Part shown: positions 9,311-17,992 of the stretch, in pieces
Numbering within the stretch: position 1 is the first letter of the stretch
How the letters are laid out: every line of letters begins with the position of its first letter
NCBI GenBank assembly: GCA_963830775.1
Contig: CAWHNT010000011.1
Coordinates: 124,001-188,000 of the forward strand
Direction: 5' to 3'
Length of the DNA stretch: 64,000 nt
Source of the DNA: CAWHNT01 sp963830775
Lineage (GTDB): Bacteria > Pseudomonadota > Alphaproteobacteria > Geminicoccales > Geminicoccaceae
The notes under the pieces: generated by a model
The model's input: the letters and a program-made list of their open reading frames with translations, nothing else
Database searches by the model: none
Told to the model about the DNA's origin: nothing
Made by a program: the position numbers and the translations under genes

Positions 9311-9509
9311 CACTTGGCCTCGACGGTACGGCGGCGGACATAATCCGCGATCTGGGCTGGAGTAGAGAAGCGCTTGTTCCTGGTCGGCTCGACGTAGGAA
9401 AGCAGCTTCTGGCGCCAGAGCCGCCGGACGACCTTGGCGTCACCCGGAGCTTAGCTGCAACCTCGTCCGCATCCCAAAGCGGGCCGCTACCGGCATCGGT
9501 CAGGTTCAC
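9310..9509 (-). pseudogene. Excisionase-like helix-turn-helix protein, frameshifted
   Basis: A short gene of about 65 codons starting at a GTG (9509). It opens LWDADEVAAKLRV, typical of the winged-helix excisionase/HTH_17 family, then a one-base shift leads into VVRRLWRQKLLSYVEPTRNK and ADYVRRRTVEAK ending in TGA at 9312-9310. The stop overlaps the integrase ATG, the classic xis-int order. The frameshift sits near 9440. Confidence 0.65.
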
Positions 9510-9930
9510 GGAGGCGTCCTCAAACTAAGCTGACCCGCGGCCGGTCGGCAGGGCTGCTGCTCGAACTCTCTTGGGAGAGTGAGCGGGCAACGCTCTGCCG
9601 GTCCACGAAGTGCAGCAGAATGGGACGGAACAGGCGGCCGGCAGGGAACGACATGGCCGTCAAGCAGGACGCCTGAAGCGCCGCAAGGTCGGGCTTCTGA
9701 TAGAGCTGCCCTGGACGCCACTGACCTCACCGTCCTCAGCCGTTCGCTCCATGCCTATCTTGAGGATGAAAGACCAATCCTCGCCGGCCAGGATGCCCAT
9801 GGCTGCGACGTCGAACCCGTCGTCAGGCCCCACATCGCCTCTGAAGAGCTGGCGCGGCCCTCAACGTTCTCGAACCCCGCCGCTGCGGAGCAAAGCATCT
9901 CGAGCGGCATCCCAAGACGGGAGAGCACTG
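9510..9930. other. Island stretch without a recognisable gene
   Basis: This 420-base stretch lies between the excisionase-like remnant and the IS630 element. Minus-strand frames show protein-like patches (for example AAMGILAGEDWSFILKIG) that may be the downstream half of the gene interrupted by the IS, but no family is recognised and frames do not join cleanly. Confidence 0.4.
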
Positions 9931-9957
9931 ATACCGGCCTTACGAAGTGGTGACGGA
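9931..9957. repeat. Left terminal inverted repeat of the IS630 element
   Basis: This 27-base end starts ATACCGGCC and ends GAAGTGGTGACGGA. It matches the reverse complement of 11065-11091 at 23-24 of 27 positions. Confidence 0.8.
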
Positions 9958-11013
9958 CGAGGGCAGCCAAGGAAAGTTGGTGAGCGAGCGCAGCCGTCCC
10001 GGCTCGTCGAGGAGCGCGTTCCAGGCGGCGCAGGCCGCGTCCACCACGGCCTCGTAGCCACCGGCGAGGACGCGGTGGCTGAGCCAGCGGTCGCGGAGAT
10101 ACTCCCACACCCGCTCGACCGGGTTCAACTCCGGGCTGTAGGGGGGCGGGTGGATGAGGGTCAGGTTCGGCCGGCACGGTCAGGTCCTCGCTGACGTGCC
10201 AGCCGGCGCCGTCGAGGACGAGCGCGGCGTGGCTCCCGGCCGGCACGGCGCGGGCCAGCTCGGCGAGGAAGACGTCCATGGCCGCGGTCGAGACCTCGGG
10301 CAGGACCAGCGCGACGCCCTCGCCGCGCTCGGGACAGACCGCGCCGAACAGGTAGGCGGAGGCGAAGCCCTGTTGGCGCACACCGCGCGGGCGGACCCCC
10401 TTCTGGTACCAGACATGGGTGACGCCGCCCTTCTGGCCGACCCGCGCCTCGTCCATGAACCACAGCTCGATCCGCTTCCCGGTGTGCTCGCGCGCGAGCC
10501 CCTCGATCAGGTCGGGCAGAGTTTTTTGAACTGCTCCTGCGCCTTCAGATCGGCCTCGGGGTGGACCGGCCGGGCCTTCTGCCAGGAGAGGTCGAGGCCC
10601 TTGAGCAGCCTGAGCATCCCGGCCTCGCGGTAGCGGACGCCGAAGCGACGCTCGACCACATCGCACAAGTCGCGGGCACGCCAGGCGACGCAGCCGTCCT
10701 TGTTCAGGTCCGGGCCGCGCAGGACAAGCGCCTTGAGCACAGCCTGCTGGCCCTCGTCCAAGGCACAGGGACGGCCGGATCGAGGCCGGTCCCGCAGGCC
10801 CTCGACACCCTCCTCGTTGTAGCGGTGGACCCAGTCGCCAAGCGTCTGCCCGGTCATCCCCGCGAGCCTTGCCGCTTCCTCGCGGGGCAGGCCGTCGAGC
10901 GCGTTGGCCAGAGCAAGCAGGCCGGCGCTGACACGGCCGTCGCGCTCGCGGCGGGCGAGCCGGCGCAGCTCGGCTGCATCGCGGTCGGTGCGGATCGCCA
11001 AGGCTGATGGCAT
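9940..11013 (-). pseudogene. IS630-family transposase, with an A6 slippage site and a second frame break
   Basis: The first part (from ATG 11013) is the helix-turn-helix DNA-binding region (LPREEAARLAGMTGQTLGDW, RPRSGRPCALDEGQQAVLKA). At 10518-10530 the frame changes at a run of six A (QEQFKK then TLPDLIEGLAREH), a site type that IS630 elements can use for programmed -1 frameshifting. The DDE catalytic part follows (IELWFMDEARVGQKGG, LVLDGAGWH, then HPPPYSPELNPVERVWEYLR). A second shift near 10175, a GG where G is expected, separates the middle and last parts and would inactivate it unless it is a sequencing error. The stop is TAA at 9942-9940, inside the left inverted repeat. Confidence 0.83.
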
Positions 11014-11064
11014 GGCGGCATCTCCAAGAAGAATGCCCCCGAAACACCTCGGCCGCTCGATTGA

Positions 11065-11091
11065 TCCGTCACCACTTCATCGGGCCGGTAT
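11065..11091. repeat. Right terminal inverted repeat of the IS630 element
   Basis: The reverse complement of this stretch reads ATACCGGCC, a four-base variable block, then GAAGTGGTGACGGA, matching the left end. Confidence 0.8.
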
Positions 11092-11331
11092 GAATAGGTA
11101 GCAGCGAGGTTGAGGCGGTAGGCGTCGAAGTCTACGGCCGCAAGAATGTGGCGCAGCACGTCTCCCGCCTGAAGATGCCTATGAGCGGCGTAGAGGGCGA
11201 GCGCATATCGGTTCCAGCCTTCGGCCTCACCCACATCCTGTGCGAGCGACTGCAGCCTCGCGAGCGCCCGGTCATCCTGCTCCGTCGACCCGAGGCCAAT
11301 CCCGTTCCTGAGTAGCCTGGAGAAGCAGAAA
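11089..11331 (-). pseudogene. Unidentified gene fragment cut by the IS630 element
   Basis: A minus-strand frame without stops reads as a helical protein (segments DDRALARLQSLAQDVGEAEG, WNRYALALYAAHRHLQAGDV, RHILAAVDFDAYRLNLAATY) and ends exactly at the right edge of the IS630 element. No start codon is seen and the other side borders the IS1595 remnant. Rejoining across the IS does not restore a long frame. The family is not recognised; the repeat-like helix pattern could suggest a TPR-type fold, which is only a guess. Confidence 0.5.
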
Positions 11332-11379
11332 CTTTGCTCTATCTGCTCAGCGGGTTAGATTTCGCTGGGAGGGGGGGGT

Positions 11380-12345
11380 ATGGCGGGAAAGCTGGCGTCT
11401 GCAGGTGCGGGTCTCAGCTCGAGGCGCAGTTCCGCGAGGCTTACGGGACCAGAGCAAGCAGTGCCGGGCGGTGGTGGAGAAGCTGCGCTGGGCCGGCTTG
11501 GCTTTGTCTGCCCGGTCTGCGGTGGCTGTTGAGGGCTACGCGATTGAGCACGCGGGCCGAAGATCCAGTGCCGGGCCTGCCGCGGCATCAAGTCTCGCTC
11601 ACCGCCGGCACCATCTTCCCCACGCCACCGAGCTGCCGCTGACCAGCTGGGTTCCTGGCGATGTGGCTGGATCACGACCGCCTAGACGGATCAGCTCGGT
11701 CGAGCTCGGGCGCCGGCTCGGGATCCAAAGCAGACCAACGCCTGGGCCATGAAGCAGAAGATCATGGCGGTGATGGCCGGGCGCGAGGACAAGAGGCGGC
11801 TGGATGGCCGGGTCGAGATGGATGACGTTGATCCGGGTGGGCATCGGCCGGGGAAGCGGGGCCGTGGCGCCGCCGGCAAGCAGCCCTTCGTGGCCGCCGT
11901 ATCGACCAGTGATGACCGCCGCCCACGCAAGATCAAGCTCCTGCCGGTCAAGGGCTTCCGCAAGAAGGAGGTCAAGAAGCTTCTCCCCGTGGCCAAGCAC
12001 CTGGCTTCGACCAGCCGGCTCGTGACCGATGGGCTGCGCTGCTGGACCGCCGCGGCCGAGGCCGGGCTGGAGCACACCGTGATCGTCACCGGCAGCGGCA
12101 AACGGGCCGCCCAATGGCTGCCATGGTTTTTAAGTGGGTCAACACCACCCTGGGCAACGTCAAGGCCGCGATCACCGGCACGTACCGTCACGTCAGCCCC
12201 GAGCACCCCTGGCCGTTATCTCGCCAGCTTCGCCTGGCGCTTCAACCGCCGCTTCCAGCTCACCAGCCTGATCCCGCGCCTCGTCCACAGCGCCGTCAGG
12301 ACCGCCCCGCTGCCTTACCACCAGCTCGTCACCAGCCGACGATGT
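11380..12345 (+). pseudogene. IS1595-family (ISXO2-like) transposase, degenerate
   Basis: Fragments in several plus frames follow the order of an ISXO2-type DDE transposase: an N-terminal zinc-ribbon region (FREAYGT, QCRAVVEKLRWAG, FVCPVCGG), ELPLTSW, then the catalytic domain MKQKIMAVMAGREDKRRLDG, RVEMDDVDPGGHRPGKRGRG, PFVAAVSTSDDRRPRKIKLL, VKGFRKKEVKKLLPVAKHL, VTDGLRCW, FKWVNTTLGNVKAAITGTY and RYLASFAWRFNRRFQLTSLI. At least four frame changes are needed. Clear ends of the element were not found. Confidence 0.85.
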
Positions 12346-12526
12346 GCAGGCCACCGAGGATCCCGTTTGCGATCTCATCGAATTCGCGAGCACGAGGTAC
12401 CTCGGCGACGATAATGGGCAGACAACTGCCTCCCTGCCCCATATCATTCTCCCGATCGTCGAAGATCACCCTAGATTGCCGGACGCCATTTTCCCAGCGA
12501 TCATCGACAGTCGTCCCTGATTGCAC
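12329..12526 (-). other. Short minus-strand frame, possible gene fragment
   Basis: A 65-codon frame reads DNA-end-like protein sequence (RQSRVIFDDRENDMGQGG, CLPIIVAEVPRAREFDEIAN, GILGGLHIVGW then stop). The composition looks coding and less GC-biased than its surroundings. It lies between the IS1595 and IS5 remnants, has no ribosome site and no family was recognised. It may be the host gene into which one of the IS copies jumped. Confidence 0.3.
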
Positions 12527-12664
12527 GTCAATGCGAAGCGCCTATCAGGCATGCCCGTTTGCGAGGGAGGGAAAGATGAGACTGATAAGGCCCCGTTTCC
12601 AGAACTCTGACCCGAGTGTCGTCCTTCCGGCATCCGACCGGCTCCTGATCCGTTCCGGTGCTTT

Positions 12665-13443
12665 TTGGCATCGGGAGGGGAGCATGGGGCCGGGGCGGTG
12701 GAGCTCGTGGCGGAGATCATCGACCGGATCGAGGATCGGCAGCCTGGTACCGGACGGCCGCCCATGCCGACGATCAAGGTGGTCGAAACGCTGCGGTTCT
12801 TTCTGCGCGAAGGCGTGCAATGGCGGGAGCTACGGGCCACCGGGGATCGGGTCTGCGGCGCGACGCTGCGCCGACGCCTGGACGAATGGAGCGGCAGGGC
12901 TGCTGCGCCGGGTGCACGCCGCGCTCATCCGGATGGTGCGCTCGGGACCGGAAGCCGGCCCCTGGGACGTGGTCATCGACAGCTGCAGCGTCCGTGCCAA
13001 GCACGGGGGCGAGCTGACCGGGCCAAACCCGACCGACCGCGGCAAGCGCGGGACCAAATATCATGTCGTCGTGGCGAGCGACGGCATCCCGCTGGCCGTC
13101 TGCCCTCCGCCGCCAACGTGCACGACACGATGCTCTTTCCCGCCCTGCTGCGCCGCGCCTTGGTGGTCTGCGCCGCGATCGGCAGCTCTACGCCGATGCC
13201 GCCTACGACAGCGCCGAGAACCGAGGCTGTGCCGGCCGAGGGCATCCTGCCGCACATCCGCGAGATAGGCGAGCCGCACGGCTCCGGACTGGGCACCGTT
13301 CGCTGCGTGGTCGAGCACGCCTATGCCTGGCTGCTCGCCAACAAGCGCCTCGACCGCCGTAACGACAGATAGGCCCGCATCATCGAGGCCCTGCTCAAAC
13401 AGCCTGCATTTTCCTCATCGCCAACCGGGTCAGCCCATTCTGA
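12665..13443 (+). pseudogene. IS5-family (IS427-like) transposase, degenerate
   Basis: Pieces match the short IS5/IS427 transposase of about 260 residues: RQPGTGRPPMPTIKVVETLR and FFLREGVQWRELRATGDRVC, then after a shift VHAALIRMVRSGPEAGPWD, VVIDSCSVRAKHGGELTGP with NPTDRGKRGTKYHVVVASDG (DDE region), then NVHDTMLFPAL, and EIGEPHGSGLGTVRCVVEHA with YAWLLANKRLDRR. An in-frame TAG interrupts the C-terminus before RIIEALLKQ. At least three frame changes are present, so it is inactive. Confidence 0.85.
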
Positions 13444-13633
13444 AAACACCGCCTAACGGCGGCTTCCCATTAGGCCAATGCAAGGAGCAACCCCCGAAGC
13501 GGTCGAATCCCGCGCAGGACCTTCTGCAAAGGCCGCACGTGGTGTCATAAGGTCTTGAAATGAGACTTATCTCGTTCGCAGTCGCTGGCAGCGGAAGCAG
13601 CTGCAACCCGTACGTGCCCCCGAGGAGCTGAAG

Positions 13634-13813
13634 ATGGGTGCTGAGGTGGTGACGCTTGGGGGCTATTGGTCTCGCTTCGTGCTGACGCCGCCTCCAGTCC
13701 AGGCCAGCAACATAGCAGAGCTCCTGGTCGAGCGTAGCGAGCCTGAGGCGACGACAGTCGCACCTAGCACGCCTGCCGGCCGGCACCCTGAACCACAGAC
13801 TGTGGGCAGTTAG
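13634..13813 (+). CDS. Small hypothetical protein upstream of the DUF5681 remnant
   Basis: A 59-codon frame starts at ATG 13634 with GAGGAG at 13623-13628, and its TAG overlaps the GTG of the next frame. It begins MGAEVVTLGGYWSRFVL and is Pro/Thr/Glu-rich later. No family was recognised. The good ribosome site and the tight junction with the next gene favour a real gene, probably part of the old phage-like module. Confidence 0.45.
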   Translation: MGAEVVTLGGYWSRFVLTPPPVQASNIAELLVERSEPEATTVAPSTPAGRHPEPQTVGS

Positions 13814-14247
13814 TGGTGAGTGAAGGTACCCGCGACCCCAGCGGCCGGTACCTTCACGGCCCCGGCCGGAAGCCAGGCAGCCGGAACAAGCGGCCTCGTG
13901 CTGCCGGGTTCCTTCCTCCAGACGCGCTGCCGAACCTCTACGCCCAGCTCTATGCCCGAGCACAAGCTGGCGACGTGCAGGCCCTCCGCGTCCTGCTCGA
14001 CCGACTTGATCCGCTGCGGAAGGGTGCGCCGGTCGAGCTGCCGGGCTTACCTGCGATCACCAACGCCGCGAGCGCCATAGCGGCTTCTGCGGAAGTTCTG
14101 CACTTGGTCGCCGCAGGAGAGGTCACGCCGGATGAAGCGGCAGCAGTCAGTAAGCTGATCGAGGTTGCACGTGAGAGCGATCGAGGTGCACGAGCTCGAC
14201 GCGCGGCTAGCGGCGCTCGAGGCCCGGGCGGAGAACCAGCGCTGAAT
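13813..14247 (+). pseudogene. DUF5681-type phage/plasmid protein, frameshifted
   Basis: It starts at GTG 13813 or 13816. The N-terminal motif SGRYLHGPGRKPGSRNKRPR is the DUF5681 signature (short basic motif of phage- and mobile-element-linked proteins). It is followed by NLYAQLYARAQAGDVQALRV with LLDRLDPLRKGAPVELPGL and a helical region EVLHLVAAGEVTPDEAAAVS. Near 14174 the frame shifts; the proper end is VRAIEVHELDARLAALEARA with stop at 14245-14247. The role is unknown; family members often sit near terminase genes, none of which is intact here. Confidence 0.6.
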
Positions 14248-14298
14248 GGAGTTGTGGTCGGCAGCCTGCGCGGCTCGGGTGCGTCTAGAGGCAGAGCA

Positions 14299-14545
14299 GT
14301 GAGGACAACCGCACGACGGCTACAGAGGCTGGAGCAGAGACCAGCAGCACAGCCAGTTACCGACGATGATAGCTTCTGGACGTACGACACGCCGCGCACA
14401 CAGCGCCTACGGCCGGACTGCGCCAGCTGTGCCACAGCGACGCACAGAGCCCCGAGCTGGACGCGAAGTATGGCCCGATCGAGCTGGCACCACCCGAGCT
14501 GTCCGAGGAGGAGCGTGTGCGCCGGCTGGCCCTCTTCCCCGAGCT
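14299..14545 (+). pseudogene. Fragment of a phage-like hypothetical gene at the island edge
   Basis: A frame from GTG 14299 (VRTTARRLQRLEQRPAAQPV, DDDSFWTYDTP) continues after a frame change as ELDAKYGPIELAPPELSEEE then RVRRLALFPE and breaks where sequence of an opposite-strand beta-helix gene begins. It has the look of a small phage morphogenesis protein but matches no family I know. It marks the approximate right end of the island. Confidence 0.4.
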
Positions 14546-15062
14546 TCATGCCTTCCCAGGATGTGTTCAGACCGTAGTTCACCGTGATGGGGCCGCCGCC
14601 CGAGCTTGGCAGGGCGTCGTGGAACGTGCAGTCCTGCACGTGGCCGCGGTAAAGCAGGACCAGCCAGTTCTCGTCCAGGGCCTCGGTGCGGACCTCGGCG
14701 ACGAACCGCGTCCGGGTGACCTTCGCATCCGACAGGTTGCCGATATGCTGCCGGGCCGTGGTGATGGTGCACCGGTCGACGCCCACACCGCTGCCGCCTT
14801 CGGCCACGTCGATCAGGTAGCCGGGAGCGAAGGCAGGCGTGGGCTCGTCCGTGATCTCGCAGCGGGAGAACAGGATCGACAAGGGCGGCAGGCCCGACCC
14901 GTTGGCCACCATATAGCCGACGATCCGGCAGCGCTCGAACCGGAAGTCCTGGTTGCGGACGAGGAGCGACATGCTGCTGCGGCCCCAGATCAGGCAGTCC
15001 TCGAACCGCACGTCGCGCACGGACGCCGCGTCGGGATCGGCCGGCCGGTGAGTGCGGGGGAG
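14545..15062 (-). pseudogene. Internal fragment of a right-handed beta-helix protein
   Basis: The minus strand carries about 170 residues with a clear parallel beta-helix repeat rhythm (VRDVRFEDCLIWG, DFRFERCRIVGYMVANGSG, ILFSRCEITDEPTP, VGVDRCTITTARQHIGNLSD, HVQDCTFHDALPSSGGGPIT). There is no convincing start upstream and the C-terminal side runs into island sequence, so it appears truncated at one or both ends. It was probably a secreted polysaccharide-active or surface protein. An intact gene with the same fold lies at 27377. Confidence 0.55.
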
Positions 15063-15134
15063 ATTGCTGCTGGACGGCCGGGTTGCCTGGCCGGTCGCCC
15101 GCAGTAGGTTGCGGATCGAAGCAGCGGGAAGGGC

Positions 15135-16181
15135 TTGGCGGTGGCAGACAATACCGGGGCATCTCGGCTCGCGCTCGAGGATGCGTATCTCAGCGAAGAG
15201 GAAGCCGAGCGTCTGCTCGGGGGGCGCCGCCTGTCGCGCGGCGACAGGGTCATGGACCCCAAGGCGCAGCTCATGGGCGAGCTGATCAGGCAGCAGCGCG
15301 CGCCGGACTACATCCCCACGCCCACGGAGACGCGCCAGCAGTTCCGGCGCATGGTCGAGCTGTTCGACGAGCCGCCTCCTGCCTCGGTCGTGACCTCCGA
15401 CCTGAGCTGTCCCGGGCCGGCCGGGCCGGTGCCGCTGCGGCTGTTTGCACCCGAGGGTGGCGGCCGGGGTGCGCTGCCGCTCCTGCTCTACCTGCATGGC
15501 GGCGGCTGGGTGCAGGGCGATCTCGACACGCATCAGGGTGTCTGCGGCAAGCTGGCGGCGTGGGCCGGTTGCAAGGTGCTGGCCGTCGACTACCGGCTGG
15601 CACCGGAGCACAGTTTCCCGGCCGGGCTCGACGACTGCCGGGCGGCGTGGCGCTGGCTGGTCGGGAACACCGATGCTGTCGGTGCGGACCCGGAGCGGCT
15701 CGCGGTCGGGGGCGATTCGGCCGGCGGGAACCTCGCGGTGGCGCTGTGCCTGGCCATGGCGGCCGAGGGCGGACCGATGCCCGCGGCCCAGATGCTCATC
15801 TATCCGTCGCTGGAGCTCGGCTGGGACCTGCCGTCCCACCGCGAGCTGGCCGATGCGTTCGTCCTGCCGCGACCGCGGGTGCTCTGGTACACGGCACAGT
15901 ACATGGGGGAGCGGGGCCAGGTGGCCGATCCCCTGGCGTCGCCGCTGCGGGCGACCGACCTGCGCGGCCAGCCCCCGGCCATGATCGCCACCGCGGGCTT
16001 CGACCCACTCCTGGATGACGGGCGGCTGTACGCCGAGCGGCTGGAGGCGGCGGGCGTCCCGGTCGTCTATCGCGAGTTCCCGGGCCAGATCCACGCCTTC
16101 GTCTCGCTGACGCGGGTGATCCCGCAGGGCGACGTGTGCCTGCACGAGCTGGCAGACTGGCTGCGCAGCCGGCTCGGCTGA
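15135..16181 (+). CDS. Alpha/beta hydrolase, hormone-sensitive-lipase family
   Basis: A 348-residue esterase/lipase with the HSL oxyanion motif LLYLHGGGWVQGD, the nucleophile elbow GGDSAGGNLAVAL, the Asp region ATAGFDPLLDDG and the catalytic His in FPGQIHAFVSL. It hydrolyses acyl esters; the natural substrate is unknown. Start is TTG 15135 or, with better spacing from GGGAAGGG, GTG 15141. It stands immediately outside the island and is followed by a small lipoprotein gene with a 12-base gap. Confidence 0.88.
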   Translation: MAVADNTGASRLALEDAYLSEEEAERLLGGRRLSRGDRVMDPKAQLMGELIRQQRAPDYIPTPTETRQQFRRMVELFDEPPPASVVTSDLSCPGPAGPVPLRLFAPEGGGRGALPLLLYLHGGGWVQGDLDTHQGVCGKLAAWAGCKVLAVDYRLAPEHSFPAGLDDCRAAWRWLVGNTDAVGADPERLAVGGDSAGGNLAVALCLAMAAEGGPMPAAQMLIYPSLELGWDLPSHRELADAFVLPRPRVLWYTAQYMGERGQVADPLASPLRATDLRGQPPAMIATAGFDPLLDDGRLYAERLEAAGVPVVYREFPGQIHAFVSLTRVIPQGDVCLHELADWLRSRLG

Positions 16182-16193
16182 GCGGAGGCGGGC

Positions 16194-16535
16194 ATGGTGG
16201 ACGGGAGCGGCTGGGCCAGGGTGCTTGCCGCAGCACTGCCGCTGATGCTGCTGGCCGGCTGTGCCGGGCAGGCGCTGACGCCGAGGCGGTCGACGCTGGT
16301 CGAGGTCATGCCGCGCTTCCAGCTCACCTGCTCGTCCCGCGGCCTCCGGCCGGGCACGGAGGCGTTCGACGGCTGCGTCGACGAGCAGGTGGCAGCCTGG
16401 CAAGGTAAGGGCACCGCACAAGACACTGGCCGCCCATCTACCGGGCCAGATGCTGGCGATAAGGCGAGGAAGCCAGCCGACTGCGAGCTGAGCCCGCTCG
16501 GCGGGTACTATTGCAAGCCGCGGCCAAGCTCCTGA
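16194..16535 (+). CDS. Small predicted lipoprotein, function unknown
   Basis: A 113-residue protein with a signal sequence ending in a lipobox (LMLLAGC; lipidated Cys about residue 23), so it should be anchored to a membrane. The mature part has three or four further Cys (LTCSSRG, FDGCVDEQ, CELSPLGGYYC), compatible with disulfides. GGAGG precedes the ATG. No domain was recognised; it may be co-transcribed with the upstream esterase. Confidence 0.65.
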   Translation: MVDGSGWARVLAAALPLMLLAGCAGQALTPRRSTLVEVMPRFQLTCSSRGLRPGTEAFDGCVDEQVAAWQGKGTAQDTGRPSTGPDAGDKARKPADCELSPLGGYYCKPRPSS

Positions 16536-16824
16536 GGTCCGGCCGGGGAACGGCGGGGCAAACGTCCAGGCCCGGATCGTCGGACGGCCAGGACAGGCGA
16601 GCTGGGACGGTCGTGCCGATCGTCTTCAAGATTTGCTGATCGCGACACGTCCGGCAGGTTGGTTGGGCATACGAAGCAAGGTGCGCTCGAGCCTCTCGAC
16701 GCTGGACACCCTCGACGATCGGCTGAGCGAACGCATACTCCCCCTGGTTGACCGGCGTGACCGGGAGGAGCAGCGTCCCGGCGGCTGGCCGGGGCGGTCA
16801 AGGCAGATGGCGGGAGCACGGATC

Positions 16825-17935
16825 ATGCGGTGGCTGTGGGCGGCGTTGGTGGGCGTGCTTGGCAGCGGGTTTACTGGGGCCGCAGGCGGACGCGGCGGCG
16901 GCGATCAAGCTGGTGCCGGTGGTGACCGCGGGCCTTGCGGGGCCGGTCTTCACGACCCACGCGGGCGATGGCAGTGGGCGGCTGTTCGTGGTCGAGAAGG
17001 AAGGGCGCATCCGCATCCTGGCCGGCGGGGTGCTGGCGCAGGCGCCGTTCCTCGATATCGGCGAGAAGGTGCTGGCGGGCGGGGAACGGGGGCTCCTGGG
17101 GCTGGCGTTCCATCCGCAGTACGCCGGCAACGGCCGGTTCTTCGTGAACTATACGCGCAAGCCGGACGGGGCCACGGTGGTGGCGGAGTATGGTGTGTCG
17201 GGCGATCCGGACGTGGCGTCGGCGACCGAGCGCAGGCTGCTCGAGATCCCGCAGCCCTACGCCAACCATAACGGCGGCATGATCGCCTTCGGTCCCGACG
17301 GGCTGCTCTATATCGGCATGGGCGATGGCGGCTCCAGCGGCGATCCGCAGAACCGGGCGCAGAACAAGCAGGAGCTTCTGGGCAAGATCCTGCGGATCGA
17401 CGTCAACAGCGGCACTCCTTATGGCATCCCCTCGGACAATCCGTTCGCAGGCGGCGGCGGCAGGGGCGAGATCTTTGCGCTGGGCACGCGCAATCCCTGG
17501 CGGTTCTCGTTCGACCGGGGGAGCGGCAAGCTCTACGCGGGCGATGTCGGCCAGGGCAATGTCGAGGAGATCGACGTCATCACCCGCGGCGGCAACTACG
17601 GTTGGCGGATCATGGAAGGCGGCAGCTGCTACAAGCCCAAGAGGGGCTGCAAGAAGACCGGGCTCAAGCTGCCGGTCGCCAGCTACACCCACACCAAGGG
17701 CCGCTGCTCGGTGACCGGCGGCTATGTTTACCGGGGCAGTGCCGTGCCGGGCCTGGTCGGGACCTATGTCTACGGCGACTACTGCAGCGGCGAGATCTTC
17801 GGCCTGAAGAACGGCAACAGCTCCCGCCTCCTCAGCACGGGCCTGTCGATCTCCTCGTTCGGCGAGGATCAGGCGGGCGAGATCCTGGTCGTCGATCTCG
17901 GTGGCGGCATCCACAAGATCACCGGCGTGCAGTAG
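16825..17935 (+). CDS. PQQ-dependent sugar dehydrogenase (GSDH/YliI family), with a one-base frameshift in the signal peptide
   Basis: A periplasmic six-bladed beta-propeller of the soluble glucose/sorbosone dehydrogenase family, which oxidises sugars with PQQ. Motifs include GERGLLGLAFHPQYAGNGRF, YANHNGGMIAFGPDGLLYIG, GMGDGGSSGDPQNRAQN, LGKILRIDVNSGTPYGIP, ALGTRNPWRFSFD and NYGWRIMEGG. The signal peptide starts at ATG 16825 (MRWLWAALVGVLGSG) in one frame while the mature protein is in another. Removing one T from the TTT at 16870-16872 joins them perfectly (LLGPQADAAAAIKLVPVV). The indel is probably a sequencing error. An alternative in-frame ATG at 16748 gives a poor N-terminus. Confidence 0.82.
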
Positions 17936-17939
17936 GCGG

Positions 17940-17974
17940 AGCGAAACGGCCCCGCATCGTGGGGCCGTTTCGCT
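17940..17974. terminator. Strong bidirectional hairpin terminator
   Basis: A perfect 14-bp stem (AGCGAAACGGCCCC with its complement) around a 7-base loop sits between the convergent sugar dehydrogenase and PPC-domain genes. It starts five bases after the dehydrogenase stop. Confidence 0.8.
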
Positions 17975-17992
17975 CGACGTCATACCGCCCGC

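Larger units (their letters stand above)
9931..11091. mobile_element. IS630-family insertion sequence with readable ends
   Basis: A 1.16-kb element bounded by 27-bp inverted repeats sharing ATACCGGCC and GAAGTGGTGACGGA with a four-base mismatch block between. A TA dinucleotide is present at both ends (9932-9933 and 11089-11090), matching the TA target duplication used by IS630/Tc1-type elements. The single transposase gene occupies most of it on the minus strand. The right flank is a protein-coding-like sequence that stops exactly at the element. Confidence 0.82.

Noticed and set aside
14200..15130. A second attachment site (copy of the tRNA-Val 3' end) at the right end of the island
   Set aside because: Scanned for TTCGATCCCTGTCGCGCCC-like sequence and saw no convincing match, so no att site is annotated.
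13950..16421. An 823-codon minus-strand frame over the DUF5681 remnant, beta-helix fragment and esterase
   Set aside because: Only the middle part (14545-15062) looks coding; the rest is antisense to the esterase with its catalytic motifs.
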